From positions 310,001 to 374,000 of the forward strand of contig BGKB01000025.1 in NCBI GenBank assembly GCA_003116975.1: a stretch of DNA of 64,000 nucleotides, in the 5' to 3' direction. The position numbers were made by a program, and so were the translations under genes. This document shows positions 9,680-18,532 of the stretch, in pieces (positions within the stretch are counted from its first letter, which is position 1; each line of letters opens with the position of its first letter). The stretch is from Aurantiochytrium sp. KH105. Its lineage: Eukaryota; Sar; Bigyra; Thraustochytrida; Thraustochytriidae. The notes beneath the pieces are model-generated. The model saw only the letters and a program-made list of their open reading frames with translations, was not told the DNA's origin and did no database searches.

Positions 9680-10948
9680 CTATGGTAATCGGTTGCGTTG
9701 CTCTGCCATCGCTGCAGCTTGAAGAGTTAGACGAGTGCGATCGGCTTCGACATGCCTGTCATCGAAGTGCACAATGAAGTTTCCTTTTGCATACGTGGCC
9801 TGCTTGCAAGCGCCCCAGAAATACTTTGCGCCTACGCTTATAGCCTTGCACGCATTCTCACTCAAAGCGCAGGAATCGACGGGTTTCACTCGTTCCCGCA
9901 CCACGTGCGCTTCAGGATTTCGCAGAAATCCATTTCGATCCGCGACTTCGTTCATGCTGATTGATCCATACAAGAACTGCAGCGCGCGACGCTCTTCCTC
10001 TTGCAGAATTTCTCGCGCTGTGAGGACCCATGTCTGTCCCCATACCTGTCGGATGAACTGAAAGACCCACGGCTCGTTGCGAACCAGCATAACGGCAGTG
10101 TTGAGGCCATTTTGGTCGCGAGAAAGGAAGATGCTATGCCAGGGATCAAGAATGTCCTCGATGCGAAGGTCCATGTTCATGAAAATTGCGCTTGGGCTCG
10201 CGTACAGCACATAGTCATAGTTTGGCAGGTGCCGCTCCACGGCCAAGAGCTTTGACCACTCCAGAGCCCGGCTTCTGTCGACCACATCGTCAGCCACGAT
10301 TAAGTCATAGCCGTGTCTCTTGGCGTACTCTTGCTTGTTTTGTAGAGATGCCTGCCGTGCCGCGGGCTCAATGTCTTGTAATATCGTCGCGATCGCAATA
10401 CGAGGCTTGACATCTTCGGCGTGAACGTCTGCCTGCCGCTTGGCAAGCTCACTTGGGGCGAAATGTGCACAGGTTTCAGGCGGCACGATTTCCAATTGCA
10501 AAGGCTCATGCGATCGAAAGTCTTGCAGAAAGAGTGTGAGCATCATGAGCAGGGCGCATAGCGCCAGGATGAGACGCCACAGTCGAGCGTAGAGCGTTGA
10601 CGTCTTAGCGGGCTTGCGCACCAAGTCTTCGGCTTCCTTTTCATGCAGACAAAGCCTGACGGCGATCAGTATGCAGCTTTGACCCCATGACGCAACGCGC
10701 GCCGTAGCGCGTTTGAGCACGGCCCCAACAGCTCTGTACCGTGGGCCCCACGAGTGATCGCCTCCACTCTTTCGGCGGGCCTTGCCACCCGCGCGCGCGG
10801 CGTGCAGGGTCTCTGTCGCGGCGGCGGCCTCGAGGTCTCCATGCGGGATCGCGGTGCTCCACCTCTGCGCGTTGCACCGCTCGGCCCTGGACGCGCCGGC
10901 GCCCATGCCCAAGGCGTCCTGGTCCGCGCCGCTCCTCCGGGGCGGCAT
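9680..10948 (-). CDS. GT34-like (GMA12/MNN10 family) type II membrane glycosyltransferase-like protein
   Basis: 422 residues. A basic cytoplasmic N-terminus of about 120 residues precedes one membrane segment (about 123-141, LWRLILALCALLMMLTLFL) and a lumenal domain, the layout of Golgi type II glycosyltransferases. The lumenal part matches the GT34 pattern: NKQEYAKRHGYDLIVA (204-219), then RALEWSKLLAVERHLPNYDYV, then NGLNTAVMLVRN (280-291), and a late FIVHFDD. In active members the strand after YDYV carries a metal-binding DxD; here it reads YASPSAIF with S251-P252-S253, so no DxD is present. The protein may be inactive, metal-independent or specialised. The start ATG at 10948 gives an unusually long cytoplasmic arm, and a later start is possible. 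Family assignment is fair; the substrate is unknown. Confidence 0.7.
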   Translation of the reverse strand: MPPRRSGADQDALGMGAGASRAERCNAQRWSTAIPHGDLEAAAATETLHAARAGGKARRKSGGDHSWGPRYRAVGAVLKRATARVASWGQSCILIAVRLCLHEKEAEDLVRKPAKTSTLYARLWRLILALCALLMMLTLFLQDFRSHEPLQLEIVPPETCAHFAPSELAKRQADVHAEDVKPRIAIATILQDIEPAARQASLQNKQEYAKRHGYDLIVADDVVDRSRALEWSKLLAVERHLPNYDYVLYASPSAIFMNMDLRIEDILDPWHSIFLSRDQNGLNTAVMLVRNEPWVFQFIRQVWGQTWVLTAREILQEEERRALQFLYGSISMNEVADRNGFLRNPEAHVVRERVKPVDSCALSENACKAISVGAKYFWGACKQATYAKGNFIVHFDDRHVEADRTRLTLQAAAMAEQRNRLP

Positions 10949-13139
10949 CGCGGCTGATCTGCCTCTGCCGTCTCGGCTCCGCGGCCCGCCGCGCTGTACT
11001 TGTGCAGAGCGGCGGCACGGGCGGCGGCACGAGGGCGCTCGAGTCGATTCGGCGCTGGGGTCTGCTGGCGGATCAGCGGCGGCGCCGGAGGGCGGCCACT
11101 CTTTCCCTCTCCCTAGCTACATACTACTAGCGCCGTGACGTTCCTTCCCACTTCCCCTAACCTACTCTACTAGGTAGGCTTACTCCGCGTGCCGAGCCCT
11201 CCTATTGCTATACACCCAGCCCGAGCAGCGCTACCAGCACCGCGCACGGGGAAGACCAAGCCTGCCTGACCAAGCCGGCGCGTGCGGGCGGAGCCATAGC
11301 CGCGCGCTAGCAACAGGAAAAGGTAGCCGTGCTGGCTGGAGACTGGCGGTCTGACCCCAGGACAGACGGGAGTCGCGGTCATTGCAGAACTCGCGGCGGC
11401 GCTCGCCAGCAGGTCTTGCTGCAGCCTAGCGCTGCTGCTGCTGCCAGTGGTCGCTATCGCTATCGCGGACAAATCCTCCGGGTCGCTGCGCGAGCAAGAT
11501 GTTCTCTCTCTCGCTAGGCCTCCGCGCAGGCCGAGCGGAGCGGAGGCCGAGCGGAGCGGCGGCCGGTCGAGGCGCGAGGATCCGGACCGGGATGAGCTGG
11601 GTCGAGACGGGCCGGAGCCGCGCGAGGCCTGGCCGGCTCACCGCACGGGCGGCACGGGCGACACGGGCGGCACGGGCGGCACGGGCGGCACGGGAGAACG
11701 AGAGAGACCTCGTGCTCGCCGGCGGTGTCGCTGGCTTACGGCTAGTGCGCTTCCGGCGAACGCGCACGACGCGCAGTCGCTGTTGTGCGCGTGTGTGCGT
11801 GTGTGTGCGTGTGTGTGGGTGGATGAGGATTGGCGACGGAGACGGCCTTTTATGTGGTGTCGTGTGTGCTCGACTGTGCGTGTGCATCAGCCCTAGCAGC
11901 ACGGCGTGGCATCGAGAACCCGTGCTTACTTGTTTGATTTCTCGATTGGTTGCTCGGTTGCTTCCTTGCCTGCTGCAGCTGCTGCTTGCACGCAGCGCCG
12001 CGGCGCGCAGACAGCGAGGGAGGGATCGATGCTGGCAGTGGTGGCACGGAAGGGCGCAGCTGCTTGAGCTACCAGGAAAGCTGCACAACGCGCCTCTGCA
12101 CACCGCTGGAGCGCCGACGAGGCATTCAGACCAAACTACAGAGCGACGTCGCGATCCCCGCAGACTCGTGCACATGGCTTGTGGACACCGAAAATCGAAA
12201 ATCGCTGTCGACAGCAACATTACCAGGCCGCAGCCGGCACGGCAGCGACAGCGCGTCTGCTCCAGCTGCAGCTGCAGCCGACAGCAGCAGCAGGATTTCG
12301 CAACACGGATGGCACGGCACGGTATCGAGGGCGGCAATGACTGGCGAATTGGTAGTAGGCAGGCTTGCTCTGACTAACTAGCAGCAGCAACAGTAGCAGC
12401 AGCACCGAGGAGAGCGAAGTGAGACGTGGCGAAGGCCCCGCTCGCCCTGTTTTGCGCAGCTGCAAAAAGTAACAGCAGCCTGCTGCGTCAAATTGCAGTA
12501 AGGGCGTGTCTTCCGCCCGCCCGCGGCCGCCCCAGCTGCTTCCAGCAAAAATGTAACATACTCGCCAGTGGCTAGCAAGCGATGATGACTGGAGAAGTGT
12601 CAGTGCGGCGAGGAGCAGACAAAAAAACCATAGGCCTATTGAGGTTTCTTCGCCAAGTGATAGTAAGACTTTCATTCTTTTCGTAAGTTATTAGGTAGGT
12701 AATAAGTGGACACTTCTCAGCGCGCCATGCCGGATATAAGGAAGGCGTTGGCAGCTTTTAGGCGCAATAGCATTAGGCTTTAAGCTTGCATCATCATCAC
12801 TCATGACCAGAAAGTACGTACTGCAGCGAGTCACGGTTAATACGCAATCAACACGACCAAGTAAGATCAAGACGTTTCTTGTTTCTTTCTTTGGAAGAAG
12901 AAAAAGCATGTACGAGATCGAGACAATACCATGCTAGATCGCGATCGCAACTTGGAAAAAAAAAACTAACGTAAACTTATGCAGAGCAAGAAGACGCACA
13001 GAAAGTAGATGAGTTGAAACACACATAAAGAAAACAAAAGACACGCGGGATGAACAAGATCGGGAGGAGGAAGGAGGCAAAACAGACCGAGGAAGACACT
13101 CTCTAGTGTCCGGTCAACCCCTATAAAGGGTGAAAAAGA
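10949..13139. other. Intergenic region with minisatellite
   Basis: No gene recognised. Long frames on both strands (for example 11499-12377 and 11426-12337) are Arg/Ala/Cys-rich, made of simple repeats, and match nothing. The region includes the 9-bp minisatellite at 11644-11694, a GTGTGTGCGTG run near 11790-11820, and CAG/CTG clusters near 12240-12300 and 12380-12400. The part nearest 13139 is the 3' flank of the PIP kinase gene. Confidence 0.5.
11644..11694. repeat. CACGGGCGG minisatellite
   Basis: Five to six tandem copies of a 9-bp unit CACGGGCGG, one with GAC in place of GGC. It lies in non-coding DNA. Confidence 0.85.
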
Positions 13140-15035
13140 CTACTCAACATGAGCATCAATGAACTTGATGAACCTTGACGCGTAGCGCTGTGGATTCACA
13201 GATGAAATACCGGCATCTCCACCTTCAACGATCGACTTGAGCAGGTTTTCCGTCCTCTTTCGGCCATTGTAGAGCTGAAGAATGTCGATAATGCCAAAGT
13301 AGTATATCTCACTCCCCTGACGGCCTTCGGCGTCCACAGCATCCGTTGGCGAAAAGATGGAATCGGGTGGAGGCAAGGGATCAAAAGTATCGTCACCCAG
13401 CGTTCCATCCTCGGGAGGATACCGGGTGAATGATGCCACAGCACTTGTCGCGTCGTCGCTAAAGGTATCTCCGTCGTCGTCCTCCTCCTCTGCATCATCA
13501 TTTTCATCCGTCACAGCCCCTTCCACGATGCGCGAGACCATAGACCCGGCATCAGAAACACCAGCTGTGGAGCCGCCATTCGGACGAAACGGACTCCGCG
13601 GGACCAGATCAGCCTGAGATATTTTGCGCGATATCGCGCGCTCGAGACCAAGGCAGCGCGAGCTCTGACCCGTGAGCGTTCCGATACGATTCGAGCTTGG
13701 TTCAGCCAGCTTATTGTGAATGCCAACAAGGAGAGAATAGTCCATAATGTGGAGGTCCGCGAGGAAGTTGGCATCCTTTTCGAGCTGGGCCATAAAGGCA
13801 GCCTTTTTCGGTCCAAGCTTGAAGGTCTGCCCATTGTTGATGAGGTCCAGGTCCTTGTAGACGGCCTCGTGACGTTTGGCTGCTCGTCCCACCGTGGATC
13901 CCTTGAGATCGTACAGAGTGTGGATGCGGCGCGAGGCTGCGTTTCCGTAGACGGACTTGAGAATAACAAAATGAAGGCTGTGGCGCATATGCGAGAGCTT
14001 GATGCGGTGCATACCACAGATACGCACAAGTAGAGAATCCTCGTTCTCCATCATGTACATGTAGTACTGGGGCAGGACCTGGCGCAGAAACTTGGACTCG
14101 CCCTTGGTCTGCGTCTTGATGAGGTAGTGCCCGTCGTTGGAGTAAAAAAAGAACTGCCCAGACTTGGAATTGGTGACGAACTCAATGTAGTTGTATGAAG
14201 AAGCGAGCGAGAGCAGGTAGTCGGCGTCGTCGATGCTGAACCTCGCGCGTAGGCGACGGAAAACCTCCTGTGAATAATCCTTGAACAGGAAGCGCGACGG
14301 CAAATTGTGCGCAGGCGTCAGAGCCGACCCCTCTGGATTAAAGACGATACGATCTACGCGCATAAAGTCATCCGTTGTCAAGTCGCGCCGCCCGCTCTCG
14401 GGGTCGGCATAGGGGCCATAGAGCCCCTGTCGCGACACGGAAAATCGGATTCCGAGCATCATGCAGTACGTGATTTTGTACTGTTCATGCTCCTCCGTGA
14501 TCTCGCCCTTTTTTGGTTTGTGCTCCCTTCCTGTCTTGAGTTCCGAACGTTCGTAATGCTTCATAACGGGCTGGTGGGGCCCATCGTCGAGCTGCGCGAA
14601 AGGCGCAGGCTGCTGGCGATGATGAAGATGTTCGCCGCTATGTTGTGAAAATTGTGCCTCGTCGCCATCTTCCCCCGGAACCGACATGGCGCCACAGGAT
14701 TCGAGACTCTCCTCGGAGAACCCGATTGGGTCCGAGAGTGTTCGACGCATGCTCTGTTCTTGCGAGCTCACTGTCTCACTTGCGGGGCGCAGATACCGCA
14801 CGCTGCCGCCGTGCCCATGTTTGTTACGCCGCAACTTGTACTCTTCCACGGGAAGACCAGCAGCGCTGGTGGTGTCCACCATCCCGCTCACGCGCATGGC
14901 CACATCCTGCTCGAAGTCTGCCTGCTGCTGCTGCGGCGTGTCGCGCTCCGCAAACATTTGCATTCCCAATTTTGGCGACGCCGGCGGGGCCGTGGCGTCG
15001 AGCCCGGACGGGCTTTGCCCCGGATGTGGCGGCAT
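13140..15035 (-). CDS. Phosphatidylinositol phosphate kinase (PIPK family)
   Basis: 631 residues. Residues 1-165 are low-complexity. The PIPK catalytic domain runs from about 183 to the C-terminus with all landmarks: glycine-rich segment SKSGQFFFYSND (290-301), ATP-site lysine K307 in YLIKT, DLKGS (376-380), MDYSLLVGIH (431-440) and the metal-binding aspartate D584 in FGIIDIL. Such enzymes phosphorylate PtdInsP to PtdIns(4,5)P2 at membranes, controlling actin, traffic and ion channels. An acidic insert of about 130 residues (445-575) splits the lobe between MDYSLL and IID. The specificity loop mixes types: RKRTENLLK has Glu (E596) where type I enzymes have Glu and type II have Ala, but the loop end ISSVNPQRYASRF resembles type II. 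The start ATG at 15035 is well placed; no intron is needed. Confidence 0.93.
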   Translation of the reverse strand: MPPHPGQSPSGLDATAPPASPKLGMQMFAERDTPQQQQADFEQDVAMRVSGMVDTTSAAGLPVEEYKLRRNKHGHGGSVRYLRPASETVSSQEQSMRRTLSDPIGFSEESLESCGAMSVPGEDGDEAQFSQHSGEHLHHRQQPAPFAQLDDGPHQPVMKHYERSELKTGREHKPKKGEITEEHEQYKITYCMMLGIRFSVSRQGLYGPYADPESGRRDLTTDDFMRVDRIVFNPEGSALTPAHNLPSRFLFKDYSQEVFRRLRARFSIDDADYLLSLASSYNYIEFVTNSKSGQFFFYSNDGHYLIKTQTKGESKFLRQVLPQYYMYMMENEDSLLVRICGMHRIKLSHMRHSLHFVILKSVYGNAASRRIHTLYDLKGSTVGRAAKRHEAVYKDLDLINNGQTFKLGPKKAAFMAQLEKDANFLADLHIMDYSLLVGIHNKLAEPSSNRIGTLTGQSSRCLGLERAISRKISQADLVPRSPFRPNGGSTAGVSDAGSMVSRIVEGAVTDENDDAEEEDDDGDTFSDDATSAVASFTRYPPEDGTLGDDTFDPLPPPDSIFSPTDAVDAEGRQGSEIYYFGIIDILQLYNGRKRTENLLKSIVEGGDAGISSVNPQRYASRFIKFIDAHVE

Positions 15036-15865
15036 TCGACCTCGCTATGCTCGCTCTGCCGCGCGCCGTGGCTCGAGCAGGTACGCTCGCTCGCGCACGC
15101 GCAGCCTTGGGGGCGCGACTATTCGCAAGGCCAGGGAGCCCGAAAGTCGTCGACGACGACGACCACGACGAAGACCACGACGAAGACCACGACCTCGAAA
15201 AGGTCTGCTCGCTCGCGACGATGCGCTCCCGGACCCGCGCAACGCGGACTCGAGCCTCGAGACGGCCTCGGGCCACGTGTTCGTGCACGTGCACGTGCAC
15301 AAGCGCGGCCTCGTCGAGCGCGCACACGTCGCGGCGCGGCGCCGCGGTCCCGGCGAGCCGGCAAGGTCCGTCTCGACGCGGGCTCGGCGGCCGCCGCGGC
15401 GGAGCCCGCGGGCGGCGGGCGCGGGGGCGGGGCGCGCGGGCGCGCGCGCGCGAGCGAGGCCGGGCGCGGGCTTGGCGGCCTCGCAGGGTCGCGGGCGCGG
15501 GACGCGGCGCGGNNNNNNNNNNNNNNNNNNNNNNNNNGGCCGCGGGGCGCGCGCGCAGAGCGGCGGCGGCGGCGAGGGCGGCGCGGGTGGCCGCGCCCGG
15601 GCTTAGGAGGTTTGCGGGTGAAAAGGGGCGCCGCGCCGGCGAAACCGCAGGGGCACGGTAGGAAAGCGTGGTTTTGCCGGAAGGTGCACGGCCTGCTTAG
15701 GTGCCTAGCGGGTTGAAGGTATGGGGGTCGAAAACGTGCATCGTGCCCCCCGCGAGGAGCGCCAGGGTTTGGCCGGTGAAAGCGTGCAGCACAAGACGAC
15801 GTGCAAAACCTCGAGCAGGAGGCGAACGAGGAGGTGGGCGCGGCGACGCGCGGACGGGAACAGCA
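15036..15865. other. Divergent promoter region with assembly gap
   Basis: This lies between the divergently transcribed PIP kinase (-) and TRIC-like (+) genes. It is extremely GC-rich from 15220 to 15620 and contains 25 Ns at 15513-15537. Frames crossing the gap are Arg/Ala-rich artefacts. A GACCAC/GAAGAC repeat lies at about 15153-15195. Confidence 0.6.
15513..15537. other. Assembly gap (25 N)
   Basis: Twenty-five Ns inside very GC-rich DNA. The number may be a placeholder and not a measured length. Confidence 0.99.
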
Positions 15866-16711
15866 ATGGGCGAGGCGATAGCGGCAGAGGCGTGCGGGGT
15901 GCAGGCTCTGCGCGCGTGGACCGCAGCTGGCGATTTCGGGGGCCTGAAAGACGGCCACGCGTGCGAGGAATTGGTGCCCGGGTCGAGACCTTGGCTGGAG
16001 GCGCTGCCAGCGCCGCCCGAGCTGTATTGGGAGCTCCTGCTGGGATTGTACTGCGTATGCGTTGTGAAGAAAACGGCAGCCGCCATGTCACTCGAACTGC
16101 ACAAGGAAAGGTTTGTGCAGTCGATCGTTGTGGCGTGCATGGCCGGATACGGTGGAAGTCTGATCAATCCTGCGCTTCTTGGCGTCCCGGCGCCCCCGAT
16201 CGCAAATCCCAAGCTCGTGAGCGCAATGGTGCTCGCGTGGATCTTGTACCATAATATGTTCTTTGGCGCAGCCTGGCGCCGACTCGTGAACACCTGGGTG
16301 GTGGAACTGCTTGTTGACGTTGGGTACGAGATTTTCCGATGCTGGGTTCTCTTCTCGTGGTACACCAAGGCTCAGCTTGCGCTTGCGCCAACGGGGGCAG
16401 ACTGGCTTGGCCCGGTGATTTGCGGGACAATCGGAGGCAGCGGCGGCGCCTTTCTGCCCATGAGCAAGGGACTGCGTCCACTTGACGATGGCGCACCTTG
16501 GACGATGGAAAGTGCCTTTTACGTCGTCCTCATCTACCACAATTTCCGTGACGCCACACCACTTTTTAAAGCCAACTTGCACGCCACACTCTGTCTGGTG
16601 CTCGTCTTGGCGCGTCTCTTTCCTGCCACGACTGAGACAATTGTCCGCCCTGCGCGACTTCTCGTCCGTGTCACCCTTGGACTGGGTCCACGCAAGATCA
16701 AGGTCGACTAA
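15866..16711 (+). CDS. TRIC-like trimeric intracellular cation channel
   Basis: 281 residues with about six to seven hydrophobic segments. The central pattern fits the TRIC fold: CMAGYGGSLINPALLGVPAPP (91-111) parallels the first GG kink with LLGEP in TRIC-A/B, and VICGTIGGSGGAFLPMSKGL (184-203) parallels the second repeat, GWVKGSGVALMSNFEQLL. TRIC channels conduct monovalent cations across ER/SR membranes to balance calcium flux. The helix that carries the PIP2-binding Lys/Arg in animal TRICs reads VGYEIFRCW, so the Lys is absent. I chose the ATG at 15866 (MGEAIAAEAC) because the in-frame 55 codons upstream are Arg/Gly-rich and run out of the GC-rich leader. It could instead be another small polytopic membrane protein; the two GG repeats favour TRIC. 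Confidence 0.65.
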   Translation: MGEAIAAEACGVQALRAWTAAGDFGGLKDGHACEELVPGSRPWLEALPAPPELYWELLLGLYCVCVVKKTAAAMSLELHKERFVQSIVVACMAGYGGSLINPALLGVPAPPIANPKLVSAMVLAWILYHNMFFGAAWRRLVNTWVVELLVDVGYEIFRCWVLFSWYTKAQLALAPTGADWLGPVICGTIGGSGGAFLPMSKGLRPLDDGAPWTMESAFYVVLIYHNFRDATPLFKANLHATLCLVLVLARLFPATTETIVRPARLLVRVTLGLGPRKIKVD

Positions 16712-16883
16712 CATGTAAATCCTGAGCATCGCTCACAGGCTCTAGGGTTGATCCAGCAAGGAAGTCTGACGGGCGTAACTGTTGCGGCGCGCTTGGGCGA
16801 AGAAATTGTTTTTATCTTCTTTTTATTTTCTTATCCACAATTGCTCTTTTCATATCACATTGAGCAAGACCTCGCCGCTGAGT

Positions 16884-17478
16884 CTACTTGAAGAACTTGC
16901 CAAACTTGCCAAACTTCATCTTGTATCCTTTATGCTTGTACCCCTTGTGCTTGTACCCCTTGTGCTTGTACCCCTTTGGTGCCTGTGAAAAGAAAGCATA
17001 TCCATGACGTCCTGCGTGAGCTACAACTCGAGGTCCTTCCCAAGCGCTGCCAAGCAAGCCTGATCGCAACAGGAGAGCGTCAGGGCGAGGCGAAGAAACT
17101 TACCTTGTGCGGACTGCCGCCCGACACGACCACGGTGTGGACGTGCGGCAGCGGGGCGTAGCCCCCCTGCTGGTGGACGTAGACCGGCTGGGCCGGCGGC
17201 GGCGGCGCGTAGCCCGGCTGCGGCCCGTACGCCTTGCGGTGGGGCGGCGGCGGCGAGCGCGGCAGAGCCGGCGGCGGCGCGTACGTGTACTGCGGCGCGT
17301 GGTGGTGTCGGGGCGAAGGCGGCTGCGCGCCGTAGGTGGGCTGGTACGGGTGCGCCATGGGCGCCGGCGGCGCCCCGTACACCGGCTGGAACGTCGGCGC
17401 GGGCACCGGCGCGCCGATGGCCTGCTGGTAGATCTCGCGCCCGGCGTCCGCCTGCGCGTACGGGTTGTACCCCGCCAT
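16884..17478 (-). CDS. Pro/Tyr-rich protein with C-terminal GYKHK repeats (two exons)
   Basis: Exon 1 is 17104-17478 and exon 2 is 16884-16982, joined across a 121-bp intron (16983-17103) with donor AAG|GTAAGT and acceptor TTTTCACAG|GC in phase 0, giving 157 residues. The start is the ATG at 17478 in good context; the frame remains open further upstream but only to a TTG. Residues 1-125 are rich in Pro, Tyr, Ala and His (APPPP, YAPPPA, QPVYVHQ), resembling XYPPX-repeat proteins. The last 32 residues contain GYKHK four-residue-spaced repeats followed by MKFGKFGKFFK. This Pro/Tyr plus Lys-rich tail layout resembles plant glycine-rich protein A3-like proteins, whose function is poorly known. No catalytic domain is seen. 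The splice reconstruction is solid; the function is unknown. Confidence 0.75.
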
Positions 17479-18532
17479 CCTGCGCGGGTCTCGGGCGCGG
17501 CGCGGGGGCGGCTCGGGGGCGGGCCCAAGGGTCGCGTGCTCCCAGTCTGCGAGCCGCCGCCGCGCCAAGATAGTAGTAGAGAGAGAGAGAGGGGCGACGG
17601 CCGCCGGCCGCTAGGACCCGCTACCGCTCTGCTACTGCCTGCCCGCGACCGAGCGCATTGCGCCGGCTCTGGTGTCCGCGCCCAAGAATGGATTTTTTCT
17701 TTCCGGCATTGGGATGGGGGCCTTGCAACGCAGGTGTCAATGAGAGAGAGAGAGTGCGAGTGAATCAAGGCATGGACGGCGACGTATGGGTGATGGATAC
17801 AGGGTGGTGGAAAGAGGAAGGTGAGCGGCTGTGGATCGACGGGAAGAGGAGCTGCAGGATTGGTTCTCCGACTGGGCGAAGGAGTCCTTGGGACTTGGTA
17901 AATAGGATGAGGCTGTCTGTGACTTTGGTCTTGGATCGAGCTCCCTTGTAGGCCTACAAAGAATTTGAGATGCCGTCCTCGTCATCGCATTCGCCGGACA
18001 GACAGAATCGAAGAGAGTAGGAGAAAACAAAGTGACATTGCATGATCGCACGCCTTGGTCTCCTGCTTCCCTCCCTCCTTTTCCCTCTTGCTTTATTTCA
18101 TCAATCACAAGTAGGCGACGTGGTCAAGAGATCCAGTCCACAACAACAACAAAATAAAGACAATCTCCCTCGTAAAAGCTAGGGCCTACCTATAGACCTG
18201 ATTGACTGTGAGCGAGTAGGCCTGGGAATGAGAGAAAACTGTTTTTTGGAGAATTAAAGGGCCTAACGGGTTATTAGACCACAAACGAAACGGTCATCTT
18301 GTCGAGGGCGCCTAGCTAGCCTGCTAGCTCCCTCCTTCTCGATCAAGACAACATCATACATGTACGTATATGCACGTACGTGCGCTGCAGAGACAGAGTA
18401 GTGCTCACTCGAGCAACAAATCAAAACGTGGAAAGTCTCTCGCACGAGCTCGCGCGAGCTCGCGAGACCTGGCGAGAGCGAAAACCCCAGTGATTCGAAA
18501 CCCTGGCCTGGCTGACCTGGCCATCAACCATT
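17479..18532. other. Divergent intergenic region upstream of the dynein gene
   Basis: No gene seen. It separates the Pro/Tyr-rich protein (-) from the dynein-2 heavy chain (+) and must hold both promoters. It contains a GAGAGA run (about 17578-17592), two TAGGCCT-type palindromes (17949, 18217) and a CTCGCGCGAGCTCGCGAG palindromic block at about 18449-18466, roughly 70 bp before the dynein start. I looked for an RFX X-box (GTNRCC N0-3 RGYAAC) and did not find a convincing one. Confidence 0.5.

Noticed and set aside
11426-12377. Long frames on both strands in the 11.4-12.4 kb region
   Set aside because: Both strands are open over the same GC-rich repeats; composition is repeat-driven (Arg/Ala, Cys/Val) and no family matches.
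14645-15716. Plus-strand frames of 300-350 codons crossing the N gap
   Set aside because: They are antisense to the PIP kinase N-terminus and then run through CpG-rich DNA and unknown bases.
18440-18532. RFX X-box upstream of the dynein-2 gene
   Set aside because: No sequence fits the X-box consensus; only a CTCGCGAG palindrome block is present.
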